A stretch of DNA of 64,000 nt from Lachnospiraceae bacterium (GCA_017517305.1 JAFWZV010000020.1:111634-175633); one strand, 5' to 3'; counted from the stretch's first letter, positions 1 through 8,991 are shown. Notes: a model not told the origin generated them from the sequence alone. A program made the numbers and translations.

Positions 1-348
1 TGGAGTAGTGCTGAAACTTTAGAGAGTGGTGCTATGAATGGTGCAATTTTAGAAAATTATGTGGTTGCAGAGATTATGAAAACTTACTTGAATTGTGGAA
101 AGGAACCTTACATTTACTATTATCGAGATAAGGATTATAAGGAAATAGATATTGTTCTAGAACATGATGGGGTTTTGAATCCAATAGAAATTAAGAAAAC
201 TTCCAATCCTGGAACAGAGCTGACAAAGGTATTCGGTTTACTGGATAAGTCATCAACACCACGTTCGAAGGGGGCTGTTATATGTATGAAGCCAGGTCTT
301 AGTGCAATTGATAGAGATAATTATATTGTTCCTGTTTGGATGATATAG
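1..348 (+). CDS. C-terminal fragment of an ATP-binding protein with DUF4143 domain
   Basis: The reading frame is open from the first base of the window, so the gene starts upstream and only its last 115 codons are seen. The visible part reads like the DUF4143 nuclease-like C-terminal domain that follows an AAA ATPase in a large prokaryotic family: an 'ESGAMNGAILENYVVAEI' helix, then 'YYYRDKDYKEIDIVLEHDG' and 'NPIEIKKTS', which match the D...E-x-K strand pattern of PD-(D/E)XK-like folds. Family members are predicted ATPases of unclear function, often in accessory regions. The ATPase part cannot be checked here. Family call fairly confident, biological role unknown. Confidence 0.7.
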   Translation, partial: WSSAETLESGAMNGAILENYVVAEIMKTYLNCGKEPYIYYYRDKDYKEIDIVLEHDGVLNPIEIKKTSNPGTELTKVFGLLDKSSTPRSKGAVICMKPGLSAIDRDNYIVPVWMI

Positions 349-530
349 TTGATAAATGGCTATATGTTGGATGATTGATGTTTAGTGAATCAAGTAGCCA
401 ATGCCACGGCAGCATCGGTTGTTTGAGGTGAGAAGATAGGAATATAAAGGGTTTGAGGCGGTGTAAAGGGCATTTTATGCCAGGTTTATGCCAGAAAAAT
501 TAGATAGGGTTGTGGCGTAGTGTGGAAAAG
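349..530. other. intergenic stretch without a recognisable gene
   Basis: I see no coding frame with a plausible start here. It contains a short direct repeat TTTATGCCAG at 474-483 and 485-494 (11-bp period). The stretch may be decayed sequence between the ATPase gene and its terminator-like hairpin. Confidence 0.4.
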
Positions 531-566
531 CAATCTCAGCTGCTGAGGCGGTTGAGGTTGTTTTTT
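531..566 (+). terminator. intrinsic terminator candidate
   Basis: CAATCTCA (531-538) pairs with TGAGGTTG (553-560) with one G-U pair, followed by a run of T to 566. An alternative inner hairpin, CTCAG/CTGAG, lies inside it. It would end transcription about 180 bases after the DUF4143 gene. Confidence 0.55.
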
Positions 567-640
567 ATAAAATTATATAGAGTGTGATTTGATGAAACAT
601 ATCAGTCTAACTTCAAGGGGCTGACTGGATATTGAAATGA

Positions 641-669
641 TTGAGAGAATGAGAACAGTTTGATATAAT
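641..669 (+). promoter_or_regulatory. sigma-A type promoter for the gene at 758
   Basis: TTGAGA at 641-646 and a perfect TATAAT at 664-669 are separated by 17 bases. The distance to the next start codon (758) leaves a leader of about 80 bases. Confidence 0.6.
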
Positions 670-757
670 TTGAATTAGAAAAAATTATGGACAAGTTGAA
701 CCATATCATTATGTAAGTGAGAAAATAAAAAATGCAGTAAAAAGGAGAATTATATTT

Positions 758-1528
758 ATGACGAAGGAAGAAATATTAGAATACTTTTATTGTGAAACAG
801 AAGGGATTGTTGCAACAGAAGTTGTTTTAGTGGAGACAAAATCATCCTATCTATGGCAAATGGATTGTTATAAGATAAGTACAGAGCAAGGAACGTGTTT
901 TTATGTATTTGATAGTGATATGCTTCCGGTAAACATATATCCAATTAGAGAGGGTGAAACATTGGATGAATGTTATTATAAACACATCGGTTTCATGACG
1001 GAGTTGTGCTCGTCGTCTATTGATAATAATTTTATTTTTAATTTTATTGAAGACTATTCTATTTTTCCTATATTAGATAGGCGTATTAATGAAATTGAAA
1101 AAGATATTACGTTAGATAAAAATGCTAATCAGTTTTCTGGCATTGCTAATCAAATTAGGGATTGTTATTTGAATCTTACTGATTATTTAATGAACAGAAT
1201 GCGAACGAACAATCCTGAATTTAAAAATGATAATTTTACTTCGAATTTAGAAGAATTTTTGAAATTAATCATTCCGGGAAAACAATCTGAAACTCGAAGA
1301 AATACAATTAACGGTATTGCTCAAAAAGGATGGAAATTCAACTCGGAACTGGTACATAAAGATTCAATTACAGTGTTTGATATACTTATTTCAATAAATA
1401 TTTTACGCTTGTTGGTGTCAACGGTTAGTAATTTAATTGTCGGGAATAATATGCCTTTTAACAAGGTGAAATGCCCTCATTGTCATAGTGAGAAATATAC
1501 TATGGAACAAAATTCAATGTTTTATTAG
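758..1528 (+). CDS. protein of unknown function with C-terminal CxxC motif
   Basis: This 256-residue protein is not recognised. The N-terminal half contains beta-like stretches (residues ~15-85). The C-terminal half is helical and includes 'NSELVHKDSITVFDIL', a layout reminiscent of small helical nucleic-acid or abortive-infection proteins, and ends with a half zinc-ribbon 'CPHCHSE' near residue 238. No signal peptide is seen; one hydrophobic helix (~215-232) could be a core helix. The start is supported by AAGGAG about 12 bases upstream. The gene has its own promoter and precedes a HEPN-type gene on the same strand, which suggests an accessory or defence role but does not prove one. Confidence 0.55.
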   Translation: MTKEEILEYFYCETEGIVATEVVLVETKSSYLWQMDCYKISTEQGTCFYVFDSDMLPVNIYPIREGETLDECYYKHIGFMTELCSSSIDNNFIFNFIEDYSIFPILDRRINEIEKDITLDKNANQFSGIANQIRDCYLNLTDYLMNRMRTNNPEFKNDNFTSNLEEFLKLIIPGKQSETRRNTINGIAQKGWKFNSELVHKDSITVFDILISINILRLLVSTVSNLIVGNNMPFNKVKCPHCHSEKYTMEQNSMFY

Positions 1529-1597
1529 AAGAAATTATGAAAAAGATATAAATAATATATAGTTTTGTTGAAATTTAATCTTGATATGTTCGATTTG

Positions 1598-1627
1598 TTG
1601 AAAAATGGATAAGTAGCTTACTATAAG
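1598..1627 (+). promoter_or_regulatory. promoter candidate for the HEPN gene
   Basis: TTGAAA at 1598-1603 and TATAAG at 1622-1627 are 18 bases apart, placed just before the GGAGG ribosome-binding site of the gene at 1654. Confidence 0.4.
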
Positions 1628-1653
1628 ATTAGTATTTGTTCGGAGGGATGTAA

Positions 1654-2322
1654 ATGCGTTTGTATGATAAAGGAGAGGTTATAGATTACATATGGCAATA
1701 TTCAAGGTTTTATGGCAATAAATTAGGAGAATGTGAAAGATATTTTGCAGATGGAGAAGGTCATACAGCAATAATCTTGCTATTTGAAATAACGGAAAAT
1801 ATCTGCAAATCTGTTGTGGGGGATTATGAGAGCAGTTTTTACAAAATAGTTTGTAAATTAATGGAAAAAGGGGTTATAACAGCAGATGAGGAAGTGTTTT
1901 TAAGTAGTGGGGAGAATAGTGTGCGTAATATTAGAAATCTTTTTGCACATGCTAATCTAATGACGATAAATATTGTAAATGTTGAAGATGAACAAGAAAT
2001 ACTGTATCCGCTGACGGAGGAAGATAGTTGTTTGCTTTTGTATGAAAAAATATCATATCTTCTATTTAATATGCTTCTTAAAATTGTTGTGATAGGGAAA
2101 ATAAATATTGAATTGGAATTTGATTTTGGGGAAATATTAAAGGCATTTGAATTGCGAATAAGAAAATTAACATCAAGTGAGATGCTTCGTTATTTGGGTT
2201 TGAACCAAAATACAATTGAAAGTATGAAAGCACTTGTGGATGAAAAAGATTTGCAACGTCTAGCAGATAATAGTAGCAATGTTAATGTATTGAAAGCAAT
2301 TTTTGAAAAAATCAAAGGGTGA
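1654..2322 (+). CDS. HEPN-like protein (putative RNase or RNA-binding)
   Basis: This is a 222-residue, mostly helical protein. Residues ~36-55 ('GHTAIILLFEITENICKSVV') look like the first HEPN helix. 'RNIRNLFAHAN' at 91-101 contains R94-N-L-F-A-H99, an exact Rx4H motif as in HEPN ribonucleases. The C-terminal third is a separate helical region. HEPN domains act as metal-independent RNases or RNA-binding modules in toxins, abortive infection and CRISPR effectors. No MNT nucleotidyltransferase antitoxin is adjacent. The start has a good GGAGG site. The assignment rests on motif and helical pattern, not on a profile search, so function is inferred. Confidence 0.5.
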   Translation: MRLYDKGEVIDYIWQYSRFYGNKLGECERYFADGEGHTAIILLFEITENICKSVVGDYESSFYKIVCKLMEKGVITADEEVFLSSGENSVRNIRNLFAHANLMTINIVNVEDEQEILYPLTEEDSCLLLYEKISYLLFNMLLKIVVIGKINIELEFDFGEILKAFELRIRKLTSSEMLRYLGLNQNTIESMKALVDEKDLQRLADNSSNVNVLKAIFEKIKG

Positions 2323-2479
2323 AGGAATGCTAGATGAGAGAGTGTATGATTATTACATAGCCAAAGAACTGTAAGAGCTATTATGTTATGTTTTAATTAC
2401 TTCCACCACTCCCAGTATATTTTCCCCTCAAAATGTTATATAATATCCTCATAATAACCCACCAAGGAGGAACAATTGT

Positions 2480-3073
2480 ATGAAACTCACACCAACCCTA
2501 AACTACTACAACGAAAATGCTAAAGAATTCACAGCTAGCACAATATATGTGGACTTTACAAGCGTTCAGGACAAGTTCTTGAATAAACTCGCTTCAAGCT
2601 CATCCATATTGGATTTCGGTTGTGGAGCAGGGCGTGATACAAAGTATTTCCTGGAGAAAGGTTACATAGTTGAGGCAATAGATGGTTCGGAAGAACTATG
2701 TAAGCTTGCCAGTGAGTATACTGGAATAGAAGTGAAGCATATGCTTTTTCAGGAGCTTTATGATGTTGAAAAATACGATGGGATCTGGGCTTGTTCTTCC
2801 ATATTACATCTTCCGTACGAAGAATTGGTGGAAGTAATGAAGAAGATGAAAGTGGCACTTAAGGACACAGGAATCATCTACACATCCTTCAAATACGGAA
2901 GCTTTGAAGGTGTTAGAAATGGTAGATATTTTATAGATATGACAGAAAAATGTTTAGAGAAATTACTTCAGGATGTGGGTGGACTTGATGTAGAAGAGAT
3001 GTGGGTAACATCCGATGTAAGACCGGGTCGAGGTGAAGAAAAATGGTTGAATCTCTTTCTCCGAAAGAAATAG
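2480..3073 (+). CDS. class I SAM-dependent methyltransferase
   Basis: Motif I 'ILDFGCGAGRDTKYF' (residues ~43-57) gives the SAM-binding glycine loop; the acidic residue of motif II follows in 'VEAIDGSEEL', and 'YDGIWACSSILHL' is the motif IV region. The size (197 residues) suits a small-molecule or TehB-like methyltransferase rather than a DNA methylase: no NPPY or PC catalytic motif is present. A strong AAGGAGGAA site precedes the ATG, and TATAAT lies at 2439-2444. The 3' end overlaps the helicase gene by 31 bases, indicating translational coupling. Its substrate is unknown. Confidence 0.8.
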   Translation: MKLTPTLNYYNENAKEFTASTIYVDFTSVQDKFLNKLASSSSILDFGCGAGRDTKYFLEKGYIVEAIDGSEELCKLASEYTGIEVKHMLFQELYDVEKYDGIWACSSILHLPYEELVEVMKKMKVALKDTGIIYTSFKYGSFEGVRNGRYFIDMTEKCLEKLLQDVGGLDVEEMWVTSDVRPGRGEEKWLNLFLRKK

Positions 3074-5523
3074 TTGAATATCCAAATGGTGGAAAGAGTT
3101 ATTTCTATGTTGTTGATCAGACAGCAATTATTGTGGATGAGGGGATTTGCAAATGTAGTTCGGAAGAAGATGCATTTCCCTACACTTTGATTACTGAAAA
3201 GCAGAACTCTTATATGCATCGATATGGTAAGGTGTATAGATTTCTACGTGAAGACGAGGATGCTATTGAGAGCTTTTTGGAGAATGCTGATGACAATACA
3301 GACATTAATTTTTCTATACGCACTGTGAATCGTGAAGAAGACTCAAATGCATCACCATTGGAGTTTTTGTTCGAAGAGAAATTTACAAATGTATATGGCA
3401 TGGAAGGCCTAAAATATTTAAGGAAGGAATATGGCGTTGTTGATAAGGACGGTCATAATTTCTTTCTTGATTATTATGCCCAAAAGGATGATGGTGGAGT
3501 TGCGGTAGAAGAAAATGGTGTGTCATATCACCATCCACAGATAATAGGAATTGATAGATATAGAAACCAGTTGCTAAAGCAAAACACCTGTACCAAGTGG
3601 GGCATTAAGCTGTATAGATTTTCTACAGAGGATTGTCAGTTTGACAATCGTATAGAGGACGATATTCGTACATTCTTTGGAGATGATATAAGCAAATATG
3701 AAGAAAATGGATTGATTATAGATAGACCTGTGGAATTGTATGATCACCAGTTGGTTACTCTTCAGGCCATTGAGCAGAAGAGATTGGCGGGGGTAAAAAC
3801 ATTTCTGATTGTATTTCCAACGGCAAGTGGAAAGTCAAAGATTGTAGAAGAGGACATACAGGCATTTGCAGCGGGAAGAGAGAAGTTTAAGGCCTTGGTG
3901 TTGGCACCAAATATAAATATTGTAGAAGACTGGAGACATAGGATAGAAAATTCCTTGAAGAAATATAAGGACTGTATACAGGTAAAAACATTTGCGAACA
4001 TAGTAAGAAACTATACGAACATTTCGCCAAATGAGTATGATTACATAGTAATAGACGAGGCCCATCATGCAGTGGCACCTATGCTGAAGAGAGTGATACA
4101 GTATTTTACGCCAGAGTTTATGATAGGACTTACTGCCACGGACCAAAGACCGGACAAGAAAAAGCTTGAAAGTGTATTCGGTAGCTACAAGACTGGACTA
4201 TCCTTGGTTCAGGCCATGGAAGAGGGAATAGTGGCACAGGCAAATGTGTACCGTGTAGAGACCAATATCAATCTAAGTCAGGTGCGATTTAACGGTAAGG
4301 ATTATGTGAATGCAGACCTGGAGAAAAGCATTCGTGTTACTTCCAGAAATGAGTTGATTGTAAATGTACTTAAGGAATATTTTTGTGAAGGTGAAGTAGC
4401 TAATCGACAGGGTATTATATTCTGTGTAAATACTAAGCATACCATAGAGATGGAAAAGCTTTTAAATGAAGCTGGCATTAGTGCAAAATCCTATACAAGC
4501 AAGACAAAGAATGCTGATAAAGTGATGGCGGATTTTAAGGAGAAGAAGATTCGTTTTCTATGTGCTTGCAGCATGATTTCAGAAGGTTGGGATTACCCAG
4601 AGCTTGGGATTCTTGTTATGGCAAGACCAACCCTTTCTAAGGTGCTTTACTTGCAACAGATAGGTAGAGGCTTGCGTAAGACCGACACCAAGAAAAATGT
4701 ATTCATAATCGATGTGGTTGATGAGTATGGAGCTATGGCGAGACCATGTTCTATGCACAGTATATTTCAAAATGCTATGTATGTTCCATTTGGAAATATT
4801 ACAAACAGGTCCTACTCTGTGGGAGATATGATTGAGATTGACGGAATTAAAGAACGAGTAGAACGTATAGTAGAAATTGATATCAATAGCTTCGAAGATA
4901 AATATGGTGATTACCTAAGTCAGGAGCAGCTGGCTAGGGAATATTATGTCAGCACAGGCACCATAACAAGTTGGATAAAGAAGGGCAAGATTAAGCCTAC
5001 AGTTTCCTATCCGTTTGGTAATAAGCAGATATATCTATTTAGCCCAGAGGATGTAAATAACATAAGAAATGAATTAAACATCCCAGAGCATACCGAAGAA
5101 ACCATAAAGAAAGACTTCTTTGATTTCTTGGCTGAGAGAGATTATTCACTATCCTATAAAATGCCATTTTTGCTATCCTTTATTAAGAATATGAATTCCA
5201 TAGGGGATGCAAATATTGAGGCTGTGATGGATGATTATATTGCATTCTATGAGGATAGAATTGCGCGAGGTCTGCCGGTAGATAGACCATCCTGTCCATA
5301 TAATGCAGAGACATTGAAGGATAGGAAAATGATAAAAACAAATATGTTGACTAATCCTTTTGAAAAGTTTGAGAGAAAGAGATTCTTGTATCATTCCAAA
5401 GATTTGGGTGTTATCTCTATGAATCATGCACTGTTTTCACGTATGGGAGAGGAAGATTTTCAGAAGGTGAAGGAACAGATGCTGGAGGATGTGAAGAATT
5501 ACTATAGGGATATGGGTGTGTAG
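3043..5523 (+). CDS. superfamily II helicase with N-terminal nuclease-like and C-terminal HTH domains
   Basis: This is an 826-residue fusion. Residues ~105-215 look like a Vsr/DUF559-type PD-(D/E)XK fold: D143 in 'FLDYY', E156 in 'VAVEENG', then H163/H164 and 'RYRNQLLKQN'. The helicase core follows with Walker A 'PTASGKS' (259-265), a DEAH box 'IDEAHHA', 'LTAT', and motif VI 'QQIGRGLR'. After it comes a MerR-like helix-turn-helix ('EQLAREYYVSTGTITSWIKKGKI') and an uncharacterised helical C-terminus. The ATG at 3043 has AGGTGA six bases upstream, so the start inside the methyltransferase gene is believable. It probably acts on DNA, perhaps in defence or repair with the coupled methyltransferase. 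The helicase call is firm; the nuclease call is tentative. Confidence 0.8.
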   Translation: MVESLSPKEIVEYPNGGKSYFYVVDQTAIIVDEGICKCSSEEDAFPYTLITEKQNSYMHRYGKVYRFLREDEDAIESFLENADDNTDINFSIRTVNREEDSNASPLEFLFEEKFTNVYGMEGLKYLRKEYGVVDKDGHNFFLDYYAQKDDGGVAVEENGVSYHHPQIIGIDRYRNQLLKQNTCTKWGIKLYRFSTEDCQFDNRIEDDIRTFFGDDISKYEENGLIIDRPVELYDHQLVTLQAIEQKRLAGVKTFLIVFPTASGKSKIVEEDIQAFAAGREKFKALVLAPNINIVEDWRHRIENSLKKYKDCIQVKTFANIVRNYTNISPNEYDYIVIDEAHHAVAPMLKRVIQYFTPEFMIGLTATDQRPDKKKLESVFGSYKTGLSLVQAMEEGIVAQANVYRVETNINLSQVRFNGKDYVNADLEKSIRVTSRNELIVNVLKEYFCEGEVANRQGIIFCVNTKHTIEMEKLLNEAGISAKSYTSKTKNADKVMADFKEKKIRFLCACSMISEGWDYPELGILVMARPTLSKVLYLQQIGRGLRKTDTKKNVFIIDVVDEYGAMARPCSMHSIFQNAMYVPFGNITNRSYSVGDMIEIDGIKERVERIVEIDINSFEDKYGDYLSQEQLAREYYVSTGTITSWIKKGKIKPTVSYPFGNKQIYLFSPEDVNNIRNELNIPEHTEETIKKDFFDFLAERDYSLSYKMPFLLSFIKNMNSIGDANIEAVMDDYIAFYEDRIARGLPVDRPSCPYNAETLKDRKMIKTNMLTNPFEKFERKRFLYHSKDLGVISMNHALFSRMGEEDFQKVKEQMLEDVKNYYRDMGV

Positions 5524-5686
5524 GGAAATTAACGGCAATTGTAAGTGTTATATTTATAATTTTAAAAGTTCAAAAAAGAGATAAATAAGCCCATAAATGT
5601 ATAATATTCGAACGATAGTTTTCTTGTGGGATAATACTAATTATGATATTCTAATCTTCGATTGGAAAAGGAGGTGCTAATTATAT

Positions 5687-8074
5687 ATGATGAAAATAGT
5701 AGATTCAGGATATAAAATAGATTTGCATATACACTCTATTAGTTCAAGTTTGAAAGATAAAGCAAAAGTTTCTTTTAACACATTGCAAAATATTAATGTA
5801 TTAGCAGATAGATTAAATGAGAATGGCGTTCAAATATGTGCAATAACAGATCATGACACCTTCGATTATGATATGTATAAAGAATTAAAAAAATATGAAA
5901 AAGATGCAACCAGCTCAATGGAAAAAGTTTTTCCAGGGGTGGAATTTTCTGTAGAATTTGATGGAGATAATGGAAAAAATGTTTTACATGTCATAGCCAT
6001 TTTTAATGATGAAGATGAAACAAAAGTAAAATCAATACAAACTTTTTTGATAAATGAAAAAGGAACTGTTGCTTATGATAGAGGTATGTCGTTTTCGGAA
6101 GAAAAGTTTTTATCTATATTAAGAAATATTGATATTGATACGGTATTAATTGCACATCAAAAAAGCTCTTTAACATCTTCAAGAGCATATCAACATGATG
6201 CTAAAACTGTAGGGGATATTAAATTTAATGAATTTGTATATACAGATTACTTTGAGGCGTTTGAGTTTAGAAATAAGAAAAATGAAGTTTTTAACAAAAG
6301 CTTTTTGAATTTTACAAATCAAACAGAAGCTATTCGATTTATTACTGGCTCTGATTGTCATGATTGGAGATATTATCCTAAAACAAAGGAAAGTGATAAT
6401 GATGAATTCATATATACTTATGTTAAATGTTTGCCTACTTTTCGTGGATTGGTAATGGCTATTACGGATCATAGACGAATAAAAACTGTTAATAGCTTTT
6501 TTAGTTCAAGTGAAACGTACATAAAACAAATAGATATGAAAATCGATGGACAACCATATTCGATTCCGTTATCTAGAGGATTAAATGTAGTAATTGGTGA
6601 TAATTCCGTAGGAAAGTCATTGTTACTTCATAGAATGACAGGATATTGTAAGAAGCAAGAAAAACTGCTAAAAGCGTCAGTAATTGATGGATATACAAAA
6701 TATTTGAAAGAAAACAAAATAGAGATAGAAACTGAAATTTTAAATACAGATATATTTGCTTTTGATATGCAAGGTGAAGTGCGTGAAAAATTTGAGAAGA
6801 AAAAGATTAAATCAGTAGATTTTTTACGCACATACTATCCAGATCCAATTAGTGTTGAGTCATATAAGGAAAAGGTAAAAAGAAAACTTGAGAAAATTTT
6901 TACTTATTTGGAAAATAAATTTGAAATAGAAATTGCTGAAGCGAAACTGGGAAAATTTATTATTTATGACGAAGAATCGACAGGTGCTGAGAGTTTGACA
7001 TTTGTAGGGAATAAATCAAAAGATAATAAAAAAGTCTCAGGATACAAAGGAATTGTAGAGGATATTGACACCATAATTGAAAAAATTGAAGACTTAATGG
7101 ATGATAAATGGATTGAAGAAACCGATGTGAAAAGTTTGGAATATATTATTGAACAATTGGATGGAATTTCAATGAAGTACAATAAAAAGAGAAAAGAAGT
7201 GGAGTTCGAAAATGACAAAATAGCATTATTTCAAGCAGTTATGTTGGATTTTAAACAACAATATCAAGCATCTGTTTCTGACACTCAAAAGAAATTCTCT
7301 CTGTATAATGAAAATATCAACAAAGCGACGGAAAATATAACTGAGTTAATACGGAAAAGAAATGAAAATCTTAAACCGGATTTTTATATTGATACACAAA
7401 AAATAGATTTTCTAACTAACAGGGTATACAATTATGATTTCAATAGTCGTGTTTCGATTACGGAAATTAGCGAAGAATATATAAAAAGATTATTTGAGGC
7501 TGTTTTTAACAAAAATGTTAAATGCGTTTTAGATATGACACAATCGGAATTAGCTGAAGCAATATCATATTATGGTGGATTAGATTATGAAGCCTTAGAA
7601 GTCTTAAAGACCAAAATATATGAACAAATGGAAAAAGATTTTGCTAATAAGTTTACTATAACAGAGGCAGGAACTGATAGAACGAAAGAATTATCATCAG
7701 GATTCAACTCTAAAATTTATTTTGATTTATTATCGTATGAAAGTAATCATGAGGGGATATATATTATAGACCAGCCAGAGGATAACATTTCACAAAAATC
7801 CATTCGTGAATATTTGTTGGATAGATTCAAGGTAATGGGAGAAAATCGACAGGTGATTATTGTGACGCATAACCCACAATTTATTGTCAATCTAGATGTA
7901 GATAATGTTATTTATATAGGTAAAGATGATGGACGAGTAACTGTTCAATCTGGGGCATTGGAATACAAAAATGATAGATATAACATTTTAGACATAATAT
8001 CGAATCATATAGAAGGTGGGCTTGATACTTTGAAAAGGAGATGGAAAAGATATGAAAAGAATAATTCGATTTAA
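5687..8074 (+). CDS. PHP phosphoesterase fused to ABC/SMC-like ATPase
   Basis: All PHP-domain metal motifs are present in the first 230 residues: H14-x-H16, D55-H56-D57, E86, H157 and D223-x-H225. A RecF/SMC-like ATPase follows: Walker A 'GDNSVGKS' (304-311), a long charged, probably coiled-coil middle (~360-600), the signature-like 'ELSSGF', Walker B-like 'IIDQPEDNIS', and 'VIIVTHNPQF' as H-loop. PHP domains hydrolyse phosphodiesters or phosphate esters; SMC-like ATPases bind nucleic acid. Proteins of this layout, annotated I think as TrlF-like, occur in defence-type loci. ATG codons at 5687 and 5690 are both compatible with the GGAGG site. The 3' end overlaps the next gene by 23 bases. Substrate unknown. 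Confidence 0.8.
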   Translation: MMKIVDSGYKIDLHIHSISSSLKDKAKVSFNTLQNINVLADRLNENGVQICAITDHDTFDYDMYKELKKYEKDATSSMEKVFPGVEFSVEFDGDNGKNVLHVIAIFNDEDETKVKSIQTFLINEKGTVAYDRGMSFSEEKFLSILRNIDIDTVLIAHQKSSLTSSRAYQHDAKTVGDIKFNEFVYTDYFEAFEFRNKKNEVFNKSFLNFTNQTEAIRFITGSDCHDWRYYPKTKESDNDEFIYTYVKCLPTFRGLVMAITDHRRIKTVNSFFSSSETYIKQIDMKIDGQPYSIPLSRGLNVVIGDNSVGKSLLLHRMTGYCKKQEKLLKASVIDGYTKYLKENKIEIETEILNTDIFAFDMQGEVREKFEKKKIKSVDFLRTYYPDPISVESYKEKVKRKLEKIFTYLENKFEIEIAEAKLGKFIIYDEESTGAESLTFVGNKSKDNKKVSGYKGIVEDIDTIIEKIEDLMDDKWIEETDVKSLEYIIEQLDGISMKYNKKRKEVEFENDKIALFQAVMLDFKQQYQASVSDTQKKFSLYNENINKATENITELIRKRNENLKPDFYIDTQKIDFLTNRVYNYDFNSRVSITEISEEYIKRLFEAVFNKNVKCVLDMTQSELAEAISYYGGLDYEALEVLKTKIYEQMEKDFANKFTITEAGTDRTKELSSGFNSKIYFDLLSYESNHEGIYIIDQPEDNISQKSIREYLLDRFKVMGENRQVIIVTHNPQFIVNLDVDNVIYIGKDDGRVTVQSGALEYKNDRYNILDIISNHIEGGLDTLKRRWKRYEKNNSI

Positions 8075-8330
8075 TGAAGTAGATGACACTTATATTTGTA
8101 AGGAAAATGATGAAAATATTTTTTGTATCTCAAAATCTGAATTAAAATTTGATGTGAAAAAGTTTTATGATGCTTTTTATGGTAATGATAAAGATTTTAG
8201 TGAGATAGTTTTAGAGAACTGTATTCAGAGTGATAAATCTGCAAATAGAATTTTTAATTGTATTGAAAAATTGGTCAATGGAATTAATGAAAAACTATCT
8301 GAACTAGAGCAGGAAGATGTAGATGAATAG
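8052..8330 (+). CDS. small acidic partner of the PHP-ATPase
   Basis: A 92-residue protein that I do not recognise. It starts inside the 3' end of the PHP-ATPase gene (23-base overlap) after 'AAAAGGAGATGGAAAAGAT', a good ribosome-binding site. The sequence is lysine-rich in the middle ('SELKFDVKKFYDAFYGNDKDF') and ends in an acidic helix ('KLSELEQEDVDE'). There is no membrane segment and no cysteine pair. The tight overlap predicts equal expression and probably physical partnership with the ATPase. Confidence 0.65.
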   Translation: MKRIIRFNEVDDTYICKENDENIFCISKSELKFDVKKFYDAFYGNDKDFSEIVLENCIQSDKSANRIFNCIEKLVNGINEKLSELEQEDVDE

Positions 8331-8339
8331 AAGAAATGC

Positions 8340-8383
8340 TTAGTAGTCACTACCCCCTGTTTGACTACTAACCTGACTACTAA
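8340..8383. repeat. inverted repeat with two alternative right arms
   Basis: TTAGTAGTC (8340-8348) is complementary to GACTACTAA at 8363-8371 and again at 8375-8383. The left arm can pair with either right arm. No T-run follows, so it is not a normal terminator; it could be an operator or a switchable hairpin between the PHP-ATPase operon and the phosphatase gene. Confidence 0.5.
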
Positions 8384-8408
8384 GAGGCGGTAATAGCTTG
8401 CTGAAATT

Positions 8409-8417
8409 TGCTATAAT
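8409..8417 (+). promoter_or_regulatory. extended -10 promoter for the phosphatase gene
   Basis: TGCTATAAT matches an extended -10 element (TG-N-TATAAT). No good -35 hexamer is seen 17 bases upstream. Confidence 0.4.
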
Positions 8418-8511
8418 CTGCCTCGACGACACACTAACAAAAGATATGAAAAATAGCCAAGAAACCCCGCAAAACTGGGCATTTCACGGCATTTTAAGGA
8501 GATTGAAATCT

Positions 8512-8988
8512 ATGATTAAAATATTATTCATCTGCCACGGCAACATTTGCCGTTCACCTATGGCAGAATTCGTCCTAAAGGACATGACCCAAAAACAAAA
8601 TATCTCCCACCTATTCCACATAGCCTCCTGCGCCACCAGCACTGAGGAAATCTGGAATGGAGTAGGAAACCCAGTGTACCCACCAGCTAAAAAGGAACTA
8701 GCTAAGCATGGAATTTCCTGCGAGGGAAAGCGAGCAGTTCAGCTTCGCAAGGACGACTACAGCAAGTATGACTATTTAATCTGTATGGACTCTGCAAATG
8801 TTCGCAACTCCCTTCGAATCCTTGGAGGTGACCCTGATAACAAAATCAAGATGTGCCTAGAGTTTGCAGGTATTAATCGTGATGTGGCGGATCCTTGGTA
8901 CACAGGTCGCTTTGAGACAACCTATAATGATGTGGTTATGGGTTGTGAGGGGTTACTGGATTATCTTCGTAAGCAAGGGAAGATATAA
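8512..8988 (+). CDS. low-molecular-weight protein-tyrosine phosphatase
   Basis: The P-loop 'FICHGNICRSPMAE' near the N-terminus matches the CX5R(S/T) active site, with HGNIC in place of the common LGNIC. The catalytic aspartate is in 'DVADPWYTG' near the C-terminus, followed by the usual Y/F-containing helix. The length of 158 residues is normal for the family. The frame is open for 38 codons further upstream, but AAGGAG ten bases before the ATG at 8512 and homology to the family N-terminus decide this start. The enzyme dephosphorylates phosphotyrosine or arginine; in Firmicutes it can act on stress or capsule regulators. The neighbours give no specific partner. Confidence 0.9.
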   Translation: MIKILFICHGNICRSPMAEFVLKDMTQKQNISHLFHIASCATSTEEIWNGVGNPVYPPAKKELAKHGISCEGKRAVQLRKDDYSKYDYLICMDSANVRNSLRILGGDPDNKIKMCLEFAGINRDVADPWYTGRFETTYNDVVMGCEGLLDYLRKQGKI

Positions 8989-8991
8989 GGT

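Noticed and set aside
1-8330. Standard restriction-modification or known CRISPR/BREX-type system
   Set aside because: No DNA-methylase catalytic motif, no cas, pglZ or brxC-like gene is present; the methyltransferase looks small-molecule-like.
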